Shown in pieces: positions 7,803 through 16,698 of a DNA stretch of 64,000 nucleotides. This DNA is from Schauerella fraxinea (GTDB lineage Bacteria > Pseudomonadota > Gammaproteobacteria > Burkholderiales > Burkholderiaceae_B): contig JAVDKL010000001.1 of assembly GCA_030849965.1 (NCBI GenBank), forward strand, positions 806,001 to 870,000, read 5' to 3'. Made by a program: the position numbers and the translations under genes. Positions within the stretch are counted from its first letter, which is position 1, and every line of letters starts with the position of its first letter. The notes beneath the pieces are model-generated. The model was not told the origin of the DNA, did no database searches, and was given only the letters and a program-made list of their open reading frames with translations.

Positions 7803-9326
7803 TCACGCCGACGCGGACATGAACGCGTTATTGCCCAATGCGCTGGGCGTCAGGATCTCGTCCGGCTCAGCGATGTCCGTAGGCGCAGCGATGTCGATGG
7901 GCGTAGCAATGTCGATCGGTGTGGCGATGTCGATCGGCGTGGCGATGTCGACCGGCAACGGCTGGTCGATCTCGATCGCGCCACCGATCAGCGTGGCACC
8001 CGCGTTTTTCATCCGGTACATCGCCGTGTCGGCATGTTTGAGCAAATCGTGCTCGAACTCGCCGTGGTCGGGATACAAGGCAATACCGATGCTGGGTCGG
8101 ATACTCAGGTCGTGCCCGTCGATCGTGTAGGGGCGCGTCAGCATGTGGTGGATCGTATCGGCGACCTGCGACGCGTGCTCGGGCAGCGGCAGACCTTGCA
8201 GCAGCACGACAAACTCATCGCCGCCCACGCGGGCCACCGTATCGGCGTCGCGCACACACTGCCTCAGCCGCGCGGCGACTTCCTGCAGCAATCGATCGCC
8301 CACACCATGACCCTGGGTATCGTTTACCTGCTTGAATTTGTCCAAATCGATATAGAGCACAGACAGCCGCCCTTGCTCGCGACGGGCAAGTGCCAGGGCC
8401 ACCTTGAGCCGATCGTAGAGCACGCCCCGGTTGGGCAACGCGGTCAACTGGTCGTACTGCGCCAGATATTGAAGGCGCGCCTGCATTTGCTGGCGCTCAA
8501 TGACGGTCGCGATCTGCGTACACGCGAATTGCAGCAGCTCCACATCCTTCTCGCTATAGCAGACCCCGACGGGATAGCTCTTGAGCACCAGCACCCCGAT
8601 CGCGCCTTTATGAACATTGAGCGGTACGCTCAACCAGCACAGCGGCATCACGGCGATGGGCGTATTCAGCGCCGTCAAACGATCGCGCAGCGCGTCGCCA
8701 GCGAGCAGCAAAGGCTGCCCCGTGCGAAGCGTTTCAGCGCACAGCGCGCCGGTGGCAGACGTATAGGGTTGCGGCGCCGGCTCATGAGCGTCGACGTGGT
8801 ATGGGAAACTCAGCTGATCGGTTTGCTCGTCGTAAAGGGAAACCGAGAAATTATCCGCCGGCAACAGGCTTCCCACGATGCGATGAATCAGTCGAAAGAG
8901 TGTGGGCAAATCATCGGCGGCGAACGCGGCCTCAGCAATGGCATATAGCACGGCCTGCTTGGCTTCGGCACGCTTGCGCTCGGTGATATCGCGGGCAACC
9001 CCGATGCGCAATTGATCGGCGGGCGACCAGCGCGCCGACCACATGATGTGCACGATCTGGCCGTCCTTACGGACGTAGCGATTTTCGAAATGAAATTGCG
9101 GCAATCCCGACATCACATCGACGATCGAGTCGCGGGTCATTTCGCGATCTTCCGGCAACATCATGTCGAACATGGATTTGCCGATCATCTCCTGCGGGGT
9201 GTAGCCGAAAATACGTTCGCATGCGGCGCTGGCGAAAACCACGCGAGCATCCTTCGTGACGGCAAATACCGCATCCATCATCAGATCGATGAAGCTTGCT
9301 GACGGCCTGTAAGTCTGTGCTTCCAA
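7803..9326 (-). CDS. PAS-GAF-GGDEF diguanylate cyclase
   Basis: This enzyme should make cyclic di-GMP from two GTP. From the preferred TTG at 9326 it is about 507 residues: a PAS domain (about 10-120, ending RDITERKRAEAK), a GAF domain (about 135-280) and a GGDEF domain (about 290-455) with the intact GGDEF motif. RDAD, five residues before GGDEF, is an RxxD inhibitory I-site. No membrane segment or EAL domain is seen, so it is a soluble cyclase. The C-terminal tail has hexapeptide repeats of the type PIDIAT. No ATG gives a full PAS domain. A TTG at 9431 is an alternative start. Confidence 0.9.
   Translation of the reverse strand: MEAQTYRPSASFIDLMMDAVFAVTKDARVVFASAACERIFGYTPQEMIGKSMFDMMLPEDREMTRDSIVDVMSGLPQFHFENRYVRKDGQIVHIMWSARWSPADQLRIGVARDITERKRAEAKQAVLYAIAEAAFAADDLPTLFRLIHRIVGSLLPADNFSVSLYDEQTDQLSFPYHVDAHEPAPQPYTSATGALCAETLRTGQPLLLAGDALRDRLTALNTPIAVMPLCWLSVPLNVHKGAIGVLVLKSYPVGVCYSEKDVELLQFACTQIATVIERQQMQARLQYLAQYDQLTALPNRGVLYDRLKVALALARREQGRLSVLYIDLDKFKQVNDTQGHGVGDRLLQEVAARLRQCVRDADTVARVGGDEFVVLLQGLPLPEHASQVADTIHHMLTRPYTIDGHDLSIRPSIGIALYPDHGEFEHDLLKHADTAMYRMKNAGATLIGGAIEIDQPLPVDIATPIDIATPIDIATPIDIAAPTDIAEPDEILTPSALGNNAFMSASA
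7870..7959 (-). repeat. Five 18-nt tandem repeats encoding a PIDIAT-type hexapeptide
   Basis: Five in-frame units (7870-7887, 7888-7905, 7906-7923, 7924-7941, 7942-7959) encode PVDIAT, PIDIAT, PIDIAT, PIDIAA and PTDIAE, read from the gene strand. They form a flexible tail after the GGDEF domain. Unit number is the kind of feature that can vary by slippage. Confidence 0.85.
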
Positions 9327-9484
9327 AGGAGATCTGCCTTTACTCAGCCCGTTTGCCGGGGTCTTTCGCAGATCATACCTGCAGAGGCAGCATATTCCCG
9401 TTATTTTGACGCCATCCCAACCATGTGACAAAAATCCGACGGAATCGCACGCTTTTAACGCACGCGCTCATACCTGTCCGTGGG

Positions 9485-9835
9485 TCATGAACCATGAGTC
9501 TTATGTCCAGCCGTTTGCCACTCACCGCTTGCCGATAGGCGCCCCTGTAGCCACACCAAGTACTCATGGATGACGACGTCATCCCGCATGCAATAAGACC
9601 ACTTTTGAGACTTCCGAATGGTGATAAAGCCCGCCTCCCTCAAGATGTGGAGATGCCTGCTCGCGGTTGGCGGCGCGATGTGCATCACTTTAGCAATCAG
9701 GGTCATGTTGACGGCGAACGCCACGGGCTCGGTGCGCCAGGGATAGTTGAAATGAATTTTGGCCCGATCGAGATACCGCAGGATCGACATGCGGACTTCG
9801 CTGGACATTGCTTTGACCTGGAGGGAACGATTCAT
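9485..9835 (-). CDS. ArsR-type winged-helix regulator
   Basis: This is a small (116-residue) helix-turn-helix protein. The segment LIAKVMHIAPPTASRHLHIL reads as the DNA-recognition helix-turn-helix, followed by REAGFITIRKSQKWSYC, which looks like the beta-wing. The early motif SSEVRMSILRYL is typical of ArsR-like folds. No CxC metal motif is visible, so a classical metal sensor is unlikely. It stands alone on the minus strand, and two 16-bp direct repeats lie 20-90 bases upstream of its start. Its target genes are unknown. Autoregulation is the simplest reading. Confidence 0.78.
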   Translation of the reverse strand: MNRSLQVKAMSSEVRMSILRYLDRAKIHFNYPWRTEPVAFAVNMTLIAKVMHIAPPTASRHLHILREAGFITIRKSQKWSYCMRDDVVIHEYLVWLQGRLSASGEWQTAGHKTHGS

Positions 9836-9854
9836 TTTTCGATCGTATCGCCAC

Positions 9855-9922
9855 TTAGCTAACTGACGATATGCGGAAGAATACGGTGGGTTGATGATGT
9901 CGTCGTTTAGCTAACTGACGAT
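9855..9922. promoter_or_regulatory. Pair of identical 16-bp direct repeats, probable operator
   Basis: TTAGCTAACTGACGAT occurs at 9855-9870 and again, identical, at 9907-9922. The copies start 52 bp apart, about five helical turns. Each contains the palindrome TTAGCTAA. They sit directly upstream of the ArsR-type gene and also upstream of xthA. Confidence 0.6.
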
Positions 9923-10039
9923 GTAAGAAGAAAAATCGGCTAGGGGAACGCCTCCCGATCTGCATGCTCGAACCGCATGTCGTTGCGTTGGGAACGGCAA
10001 CTGCGGCGCAAGCGCCATCCAATGAGACCGTCAACGCCC

Positions 10040-10822
10040 ATGTCTACCCTCACCTTCGCCACCTTCAATATCAACGGCATCCGCTCGCGATTGCCTGCTT
10101 TACTTGCTTGGCTCGAGCGCGAAGCGCCCGATGTCGTGTGTCTGCAGGAACTCAAATGCGTGGATAGCGCTTTTCCGATGGCCGAGATCAATGCCGCGGG
10201 GTATGGCGCGATATGGCAGGGTGAAAAGGCCTGGAACGGCGTGGCGATTCTCGCGCGCGACATGGACCCGATCGAAACCCGTCGTGGACTGCCCGCCAAT
10301 GACGATGACGCCCACAGCCGCTATATCGAGGCGGCTGTGCACGGCGTGCTGGTGGGCTGCCTGTACCTTCCCAACGGCAATCCGCAGCCCGGCCCGAAGT
10401 TTGAATACAAGCTCAAGTGGTTCGAGCGGTTCATCGATCATGCGCAGTCGCTGTACGACACGGGGCACCCTGTGTTGCTGGCCGGCGATTACAACGTCAT
10501 TCCCACCGATGCCGATATCTACAACACCCGATCGTGGCTCAAGGATGCCTTGCTGCAGCCCGAGAGCAGAGCCTGCTATGAACGTCTGCTCCAGCAGGGA
10601 TGGACTGACGCGTTGCGCGAAACACATCCCGATGAGCGCATCTACACTTTCTGGGACTACTTCCGCCGACATTGGGAAAGCAACTCGGGCTTGCGCATCG
10701 ACCATTTGTTATTGAGCGACAGCCTCGCCACGCGCCTGAAGGATGCCGGTGTGGATACCTGGGTGCGAGGCGAGCCGCATGCCAGCGACCACGCCCCAAC
10801 CTGGATCACTGTCACAGCGTAA
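10040..10822 (+). CDS. xthA: Exodeoxyribonuclease III
   Basis: This is the ExoIII/AP endonuclease of base excision repair, 260 residues, the usual length. The start ATG at 10040 gives the family N-terminus STLTFATFNINGIRSRL. Metal-binding and catalytic motifs are intact: the glutamate in CLQELK, GDYNV, and the C-terminal SDHAP histidine/aspartate pair. It cleaves 5' of abasic sites and removes 3' blocking groups. It lies convergently with the TetR gene and alone on its strand. Confidence 0.95.
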   Translation: MSTLTFATFNINGIRSRLPALLAWLEREAPDVVCLQELKCVDSAFPMAEINAAGYGAIWQGEKAWNGVAILARDMDPIETRRGLPANDDDAHSRYIEAAVHGVLVGCLYLPNGNPQPGPKFEYKLKWFERFIDHAQSLYDTGHPVLLAGDYNVIPTDADIYNTRSWLKDALLQPESRACYERLLQQGWTDALRETHPDERIYTFWDYFRRHWESNSGLRIDHLLLSDSLATRLKDAGVDTWVRGEPHASDHAPTWITVTA

Positions 10823-10876
10823 AGCTGGACGACCGTTGCGTTGTGAACGTCGAATGCGGTCACATCGCCATCTGGA

Positions 10877-11572
10877 CTACCGTACCGTCGTAAACGATGG
10901 CGCGCCAAGGCCGTTCAACGACAGTGCCACGATCATCAACAGCACCGCTTCGTTGTCATCGGCGTTCAGCATGGACTCGCCGCGGGCAAGCGTGGCGATC
11001 TTGCTGGATTGGGGATCGCAGTTCACCAACACATGCAACGCGGCGCCCCGTACGAATTCATAACGCAGGATGATTTCGGATCGACTCAAATGCGGCAAGG
11101 TCGCGCGCATCGCGTCGAAAAACACCTGCGCGTAACCATCGAAATGGTCCGCCACGAAGCGCGTGTATTCGCTCTCGGGCGTGGCGCGCAGATGCTGTTC
11201 GACGCGGACGAAGAACCGGCCGCCGTCGCTATCGCGTTCGCACTCCACCAAGGGCCGCATCAACGCATCGAGAATCACCGGCAACGGCATGGGATGACCA
11301 TCGAAGCGTTCTTGTGCCTCGTGCAGCATCTGCTTGCGGCGAACGTTGGGCGGGCCGATGATGTCCATCAGAATTTGGCGCACCAAGGCGTCCTTGGAGC
11401 CGAAGTAATAGTTGACCGCTGCAACGTTCGTGTTACTGGCATCGCTGATATCGCGCACGGTTGTGGCGATTGGCCCCTTGCGAGAGATCAACGACTTGGC
11501 CGCGACCAAGATACGTCGATCGACCGACGCATCGGCCTCGGTGTCCGGGCCGGAAAGTGAAAGGTCCGACAT
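10877..11572 (-). CDS. TetR-family transcriptional regulator
   Basis: This is a 231-residue one-component regulator. An N-terminal TetR helix-turn-helix (about residues 18-66) is clear: ILVAAKSLISRKG, TTVRDISDASNTNVAAVNYYF and GSKDAL. The rest is an all-helical ligand-binding and dimerisation domain. It is divergent from the Dpp-type transporter/amidase genes across a 545-bp region holding two near-identical palindromic elements, which makes it the likely local repressor. The inducer is unknown. Confidence 0.88.
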   Translation of the reverse strand: MSDLSLSGPDTEADASVDRRILVAAKSLISRKGPIATTVRDISDASNTNVAAVNYYFGSKDALVRQILMDIIGPPNVRRKQMLHEAQERFDGHPMPLPVILDALMRPLVECERDSDGGRFFVRVEQHLRATPESEYTRFVADHFDGYAQVFFDAMRATLPHLSRSEIILRYEFVRGAALHVLVNCDPQSSKIATLARGESMLNADDNEAVLLMIVALSLNGLGAPSFTTVR

Positions 11573-11643
11573 AGTGCTCCTGTGTAGAGGCGCCCCACGC
11601 GCCCGACCAACGCCATACTGCCATCACACTAATACCGCGATCC

Positions 11644-11661
11644 AATTAAAACACCTGTTTT
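11644..11661. promoter_or_regulatory. Candidate TetR operator 1
   Basis: AAAACA-CC-TGTTTT (11648-11661) is a perfect 6-bp-arm palindrome. With its left flank it shares 16 of 17 bases (AATTAAAACACCTGTTT) with the second element at 11760-11777. It lies 72 bases upstream of the TetR start codon. Confidence 0.55.
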
Positions 11662-11759
11662 ATCAAAACAGCGAGTTGTAAAAGTGTTAGCTAGGTGTTT
11701 TCCACTAAATCACGCTTTGCAGCGCAATAACCCTTGCCGATGGCGGTCAACGTTCCTAG

Positions 11760-11777
11760 AATTAAAACACTTGTTTC
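11760..11777. promoter_or_regulatory. Candidate TetR operator 2
   Basis: AATTAAAACACTTGTTT repeats the first element with one change. Its core AAACA-CT-TGTTT keeps 5-bp arms. The two copies start 116 bp apart, about 11 helical turns. Confidence 0.5.
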
Positions 11778-12117
11778 AGACAAGCAGCAGTCAAACCAAC
11801 ATTCGTTGTGTAAGCGGCAAGCCGTTTCTCAAAATGGCCCCCGCATCCGATATCCGGTGGAGACAGCCCTGGAGAAGCACTTATGCGTCGGTATCGATTG
11901 ACTCGCGTTTCCCAATTCCTTCGCCTGCACGTCCAAGCGTTGCACCGGCATTGCAGCGATGCGCTGCTGCAGACGCCGCCGTGCGCCCGACTTTCGCCGC
12001 CTGCGCCCTGATTCCTGAGGTCGCTGCGCCAAGCGGCGGCCACTCCACCCGTCCTCCCCCCTTTGACGCTTGCCGCCGGCCAAGCGCTGGGCATTGTGTC
12101 GTCCTTCGGAGTTGTCT

Positions 12118-13725
12118 ATGGTCATCAAACGGTTTGCGGTGTCGCTGTGTGCCGCCGCCATCATGGCAGTTGCGGTTTCCGGTCAAGCGCATGCGGCAGA
12201 GAAGGTGCTGCGCGTGGCCACCACGCTCGCGGATATTCCGCTGACAACCGGCCAGCCGAGCCAGGGTGGCGAGGGCGTGCGGTTCATCGGCATCACGCTC
12301 TACGATTCGCTGATCCGTTGGGATCTGTCGAAGGCCGACGAATCGGCGAAGCTGGTGCCGTCGCTGGCAGAAACGTGGAAGGTCGACGACACCACGCAAA
12401 CGAAGTGGACCTTCAATCTGCGTCATGGCGTGACGTTTCACGATGGTTCCACCTTCAATGCCGATGCGGTGGTATGGAACCTCGACAAGCTGATGAAGCG
12501 CGATGCGCCGCAGTACGACCAGCCACAGGCCACGCAAGCATCGACCTACACGGGCACGATCGCAAGCTACCGCAAGATCGACGAATACACCGTCGAGGTG
12601 ACGACCAAGGAGCCGGATGCCGTACTGCCCTACATGATGGCGCAGATCTTCATTTCCAGCCCGGCACGCTACAACGAGGTCAAGGGCGACTGGAATGCAT
12701 TCGCCCAGCGCGCATCGGGCACCGGGCCGTGGATACTCGATAAGCTCGTCGCGCGCGAGCGTGCCGAACTGGTGCGCAACCCCAAATATTGGGACGCAGC
12801 ACGGGTGCCCAAATCGGATCGTCTGGTGTTGCTGACGATGCCCGATCCGTCCACTCGCGTGGCGGCCCTGCTCTCCAAACAGGTCGACTGGATCGAGGCC
12901 CCGCCGCCCGACACCGTGCCGCGCCTGAAGCAACAGGGCATGCAGATCGTGACCAACGTCTATCCGCATGTGTGGCCGTATCAGTTGAGTTTCTCCGAGG
13001 GCTCGCCCTTCAAGGATCTGCGCGTACGCAAAGCCGCCAATCTGGCGATCGATCGCGAAGGCTTATCGGGTTTCCTGGGCGGACTGGCCGTGCCGGCCAA
13101 AGGCATGATCGACAGCAAACATCCCTGGTACGGCAAGCCCACGTTCGATATCAAGTTCGACCCGGAGCAGGCACGGGCGCTGATGAAGGAAGCCGGCTAT
13201 AGCAAAGCGAAACCCGCGAAAATCAAACTGCTGATTTCACCGTCCGGTTCGGGTCAGATGCAGCCGTTGCCCATGAACGAGTTCGTGCAGGAAAACCTGC
13301 GCGATGTGGGTTTCGATGTCGAACTTGAAGTGATGGAGTGGGAAGCGCTGCGGGCTCGCCGCCGCGCGGGTTCCGACGCGGCCGAGAATAAAGGCGCACA
13401 CGGCTTGAACAATAGCTGGGCCTATTGGGATCCCAACATCGCGCTGATCGGCACCGCCTGGTCCACACAGCGTCCGCCAGGTGGCTATAACTGGGGCGGC
13501 TACAGCGATCCGCAGGCGGACAAGCTCGCCGCGCAAGCCAAGGTCACGTTCGATCCGGTGCAGCAGGATGCGGTACTGGCGCAACTGCACAGCTATATCG
13601 TCGATCAGGCGATGTGGATCTGGGTGGTGCATGACCTGAACCCGCGCGCCATGTCACCCCGCGTGAAAGGCTTCGTGCAGGCGCAAAGCTGGTTCCAGGA
13701 CCTGACGCCGGTCTACGTGGAGTAA
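12118..13725 (+). CDS. Dipeptide/oligopeptide-type ABC substrate-binding protein
   Basis: This is a periplasmic family 5 solute-binding protein (DppA/OppA/NikA group), 535 residues. It has a Sec signal (about 1-26, ending QAHAAEK) and the family signatures YDSLIRWD, PSLAETWKVDD and FNLRHGVTFHDGSTFNADAV. It is the first gene of a five-gene transporter set. The ATG at 12118 is chosen because it begins the signal peptide. The frame is open a little further upstream. Family 5 proteins bind peptides, opines, nickel, glutathione and other small molecules, and the adjacent amidases hint at an amide ligand. Confidence 0.93.
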   Translation: MVIKRFAVSLCAAAIMAVAVSGQAHAAEKVLRVATTLADIPLTTGQPSQGGEGVRFIGITLYDSLIRWDLSKADESAKLVPSLAETWKVDDTTQTKWTFNLRHGVTFHDGSTFNADAVVWNLDKLMKRDAPQYDQPQATQASTYTGTIASYRKIDEYTVEVTTKEPDAVLPYMMAQIFISSPARYNEVKGDWNAFAQRASGTGPWILDKLVARERAELVRNPKYWDAARVPKSDRLVLLTMPDPSTRVAALLSKQVDWIEAPPPDTVPRLKQQGMQIVTNVYPHVWPYQLSFSEGSPFKDLRVRKAANLAIDREGLSGFLGGLAVPAKGMIDSKHPWYGKPTFDIKFDPEQARALMKEAGYSKAKPAKIKLLISPSGSGQMQPLPMNEFVQENLRDVGFDVELEVMEWEALRARRRAGSDAAENKGAHGLNNSWAYWDPNIALIGTAWSTQRPPGGYNWGGYSDPQADKLAAQAKVTFDPVQQDAVLAQLHSYIVDQAMWIWVVHDLNPRAMSPRVKGFVQAQSWFQDLTPVYVE

Positions 13726-13730
13726 CCGCC

Positions 13731-14684
13731 ATGCTCCGATACCTGCTGCAGCGCCTGCTCTACACCCTGCCGATCGCCATCGGGGTGTCGCTCGTGTGCT
13801 TCGCCCTCGTACACCTCGCGCCCGGCGATCCGCTTTCCGCCGTGCTGCCCGAGCGCGCGCCGCCCGAGCTCGTGGCGCAAGTGCGCGAGGAATACGGGTT
13901 CGACAAGCCGGTGCCGGTGCAATACCTGATCTGGCTGCGCAACATCGTGACCGGCGATTTCGGTACGTCGATCACGACGCGCCGGCCAGTACTCGCCGAG
14001 ATCATTCCCGCAATCAAGAACTCCCTCATGCTGGCCGCAGTGGCCATCTTTCTGGCGTTCCTGGCGGGCACGACACTGGGCACGATCGCAGGTTACAGCG
14101 ATCGTCCGAGTATCGACCGTGCCGTAACCTCCGTGGCGGTCACGGGGGTGTCGATCCCACACTACTGGCTGGGAATGGTGTTGATCGTCATCTTCTCGGT
14201 CAATCTGGGTTGGCTGCCCGCCACCGGCATGGGCGCCGCGGGGTCGGCAGGATTCACATTCAACCGTGAAAGCCTGATGCACATGATTCTGCCCTCGATC
14301 ACGTTGGCCGTGATTCCCGCCAGCATCATCGCGCGATCGGTGCGCGCGGCGGTCAGCGAGATCCGCAAGCAAGAGTTCGTGCAAGCGCTGTACGCCAAGG
14401 GGGTGCCGGCGCGGCTGGTGTTCGTGCACGTGATGAAAAACGCCGCGCCTACCGTGATGGCGGTGATGGGGCTGCAATTCGCGCAGATGCTGGGTGGCTC
14501 GATTCTGGTCGAAACCGTGTTTGCCTGGCCGGGCACGGGCTTCCTGCTCAACTCCGCCATCTTCACGCGCGACCTGCCGATTCTCCAGGGAACGATCCTG
14601 GTGCTGGCCATGTTCTTCGTACTCACCAATCTGGCCGTCGACGTTTTGCAGATGTTGGTGGATCCACGCGTCAAGCGGGGATAA
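13731..14684 (+). CDS. DppB/OppB-type ABC permease
   Basis: This is an inner-membrane permease of 317 residues, the first of the pair forming the peptide/nickel-type channel. The N-terminal RYLLQRLLYTLPIAIGVS, the LAPGDPLSAVLPE segment and the SILVETVFAWPGTG motif are typical of the OppB/DppB/GsiC family. It begins five bases after the binding-protein stop, so the genes are co-transcribed. It pairs with the next gene. Confidence 0.94.
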   Translation: MLRYLLQRLLYTLPIAIGVSLVCFALVHLAPGDPLSAVLPERAPPELVAQVREEYGFDKPVPVQYLIWLRNIVTGDFGTSITTRRPVLAEIIPAIKNSLMLAAVAIFLAFLAGTTLGTIAGYSDRPSIDRAVTSVAVTGVSIPHYWLGMVLIVIFSVNLGWLPATGMGAAGSAGFTFNRESLMHMILPSITLAVIPASIIARSVRAAVSEIRKQEFVQALYAKGVPARLVFVHVMKNAAPTVMAVMGLQFAQMLGGSILVETVFAWPGTGFLLNSAIFTRDLPILQGTILVLAMFFVLTNLAVDVLQMLVDPRVKRG

Positions 14685-14728
14685 GGCGCGTCTCGCACCA
14701 ACCGCCACATTGCGTTCAAGGAGTTTTT

Positions 14729-15646
14729 ATGCAGAAGGATAGTTTGGCGATGAGCCTGCCGGGCGGTGCCACCGCGCCGATCGCGCCGCCGCTGCCCCCG
14801 CCTGTCACGCGCAGCTTCTGGCGCTCGAGCTTGCGCCGCCTGTTGCGCGATCCCGTCACCATTGCCTGTTTGACCGTGCTCTCGTTGATCGTGCTGTCGG
14901 CTATTTTCGCGCCGTGGCTGGGGCTGGACGATCCGTTCAAGATGAGCATGGTGCGGCGCTTGAAGCCGCCCGGCACGCCGGGCCATCTGCTTGGTACGGA
15001 TGAGTTGGGCCGCGACATGCTGGCGCGCCTGATCTACGGTGGCCGCCTGTCGTTGTTCATGGGCGTCATGCCCGTGGTGTTGGCCACGCTCATCGGCGCC
15101 ACGTTGGGCATCACGGCAGGCTACGCCGGTGGCCGCGTCAATATGGCCATCATGCGCACGGTCGATGTGTTTTACGCATTTCCCTCGGTGCTGCTGGCCG
15201 TGGCCATCTCGGGCGTATTGGGTGCGGGTGTCTTCAACAGCATCGTGTCGCTCACGCTCGTCTTCATCCCGCCCATTGCTCGGGTGGCCGAGAGCGTCAC
15301 CACGCAAGTACGCAATCAGGACTTCGTCGAAGCGGCCAAGGCCACCGGCGCCAATGCGTATCGCATCGTCACCGGCCACGTGCTGAACAACGTGATCGCG
15401 CCCATCCTGATCTACGCCTCCAGCCTCATCAGCGTCAGCATCGTGGTCGCGTCGGGCTTGAGCTTTCTGGGTTTGGGGGTGAATCCGCCCAATGCCGAAT
15501 GGGGCCTGATGCTGAACACGCTGCGCCAGGCGATCTACGTGGCGCCGTTGAACGCGGTCCTGCCCGGCGTGATGATTTTCCTGACCTCCATGTGTTTCAA
15601 CCTCGTCAGTGATGGCCTGCGCGGCGCAATGGATGTGAAAGCATGA
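14729..15646 (+). CDS. DppC/OppC-type ABC permease
   Basis: This is the second channel subunit, 305 residues. A proline-rich N-terminus is followed by FWRSSLRRLLRDPVTIACL, the first membrane segment, the conserved LLGTDELGRDMLARLIYGGR and the EAA-type coupling loop (VEAAKATGANAYRI). AAGGAG precedes the ATG by about eight bases. The stop overlaps the next gene's start as ATGA. Confidence 0.94.
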   Translation: MQKDSLAMSLPGGATAPIAPPLPPPVTRSFWRSSLRRLLRDPVTIACLTVLSLIVLSAIFAPWLGLDDPFKMSMVRRLKPPGTPGHLLGTDELGRDMLARLIYGGRLSLFMGVMPVVLATLIGATLGITAGYAGGRVNMAIMRTVDVFYAFPSVLLAVAISGVLGAGVFNSIVSLTLVFIPPIARVAESVTTQVRNQDFVEAAKATGANAYRIVTGHVLNNVIAPILIYASSLISVSIVVASGLSFLGLGVNPPNAEWGLMLNTLRQAIYVAPLNAVLPGVMIFLTSMCFNLVSDGLRGAMDVKA

Positions 15647-16698
15647 AGAAGACCACGGAGCAAGCCATGAGTTTGGTCGCCGACAAGCGAGACCCACGCG
15701 ATCGCGGCGGCCCGGCGCAGCCGATGCTGATCGTGCGCGATCTGAAGAAACACTTTCCCATTGCCGGCAATCGTGTCGTGCGCGCCGTGGACGGCGTGAG
15801 TTTCGATGTGGCCAAAGGCGAGACGCTGGGCATCGTCGGCGAATCCGGGTGCGGCAAATCCACCACCGGCCGCCTGCTGATGCAGTTGATCGCGCCCGAC
15901 GCCGGCAATGTGATTTTCGATGGTGAGGAAGTGGGTGCGGTACACGGCCTCTCGGTGCGCGATCTGCGCCATGGCATGCAGATGGTGTTTCAGGACAGCT
16001 ATGCGTCGCTCAATCCGCGCCTCACCATTGCCGACAGCATCGCCTTCGGCCCCAGCATTCTGGGCCTCAAACGCGCGCAAGCGGTGGCGCGCGCGCATTC
16101 GCTGTTGAAGATGGTGGGGCTTGAACCTACGTTGTTCGCGCAGCGCTATCCGCACGAACTCTCGGGCGGTCAACGCCAACGGGTGAACATCGCGCGCGCC
16201 TTGGCCATGGGGCCGCGGGCCGTCATTCTGGACGAATCGGTGTCGGCGCTGGATAAGTCAGTCGAAGCCCAGGTGCTCAATCTGCTGCAATCGCTCAAGC
16301 GGCAACTCGGGCTGACCTACATCTTCATTTCGCACGACTTGAACGTGGTGCAGTACATGAGCGATCGGGTGCTCGTGATGTATCTGGGGCAAGTGGTCGA
16401 GTCCGCCCCGGTCGATGCGTTGTACGCCCAGCCGCGCCATCCCTATACCGCGGCACTGCTGTCGTCGCGGCCTTCGATGGATCCAAAGCGGCGCGCGACC
16501 AAGCCGCCGTTATCGGGCGATCCCCCCAATCCGATCGATCCCCCCAGCGGCTGCCGTTTTCGCACCCGTTGTCCGCATGCGCAAAAGATTTGCGCGGAAG
16601 TGGTGCCGCCGTTGGCGCCCATGGGTCAAGCGGCACATCTGGCCGCGTGCCATTTTCCGCTCGCCATCGTTGACGCGCGCCAGGAGGCCCTCGCATGA
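15643..16698 (+). CDS. DppF/OppF-type ABC ATPase
   Basis: This is a 351-residue peptide-transporter ATPase. Walker A GESGCGKS, Q-loop (MVFQDSYASLNPR), signature LSGGQRQR and H-loop (FISHDLN) are present. The Walker B aspartate is followed by E (VILDESVSALD), with serine in place of the usual proline in DEP, an acceptable variant for this family. A C-terminal oligopeptide-transporter extension has cysteines in SGCRFRTRCPHAQKIC. Translation is coupled to the permease by ATGA overlap. An internal ATG eight codons in is an alternative start. Confidence 0.92.
   Translation: MKKTTEQAMSLVADKRDPRDRGGPAQPMLIVRDLKKHFPIAGNRVVRAVDGVSFDVAKGETLGIVGESGCGKSTTGRLLMQLIAPDAGNVIFDGEEVGAVHGLSVRDLRHGMQMVFQDSYASLNPRLTIADSIAFGPSILGLKRAQAVARAHSLLKMVGLEPTLFAQRYPHELSGGQRQRVNIARALAMGPRAVILDESVSALDKSVEAQVLNLLQSLKRQLGLTYIFISHDLNVVQYMSDRVLVMYLGQVVESAPVDALYAQPRHPYTAALLSSRPSMDPKRRATKPPLSGDPPNPIDPPSGCRFRTRCPHAQKICAEVVPPLAPMGQAAHLAACHFPLAIVDARQEALA

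Larger units (their letters stand above)
11573..12117. other. 545-bp divergent intergenic region
   Basis: This lies between the TetR gene and the transporter operon. It contains two palindromic elements (separate entries) and, between them, a half-copy AGGTGTTTT (11693-11701). Open frames exist here but none has protein-like composition or a plausible ribosome binding site. The right half is GC-rich leader sequence in which I see nothing further. Confidence 0.6.

Noticed and set aside
7618-7806. 62-codon minus-strand frame starting GTG over the cyclase stop, encoding GAGLTF repeats
   Set aside because: The first part is just the 18-nt repeat array. The rest runs through the promoter, Fur-like site and ribosome site of the YncE-like gene. 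No ribosome site of its own and no conservation that I can judge.
11684-12244. 186-codon plus-strand frame in the TetR/transporter intergenic region
   Set aside because: It overlaps a candidate operator and the signal-peptide end of the next gene. Composition is Pro/Arg/Ser-rich without domains.
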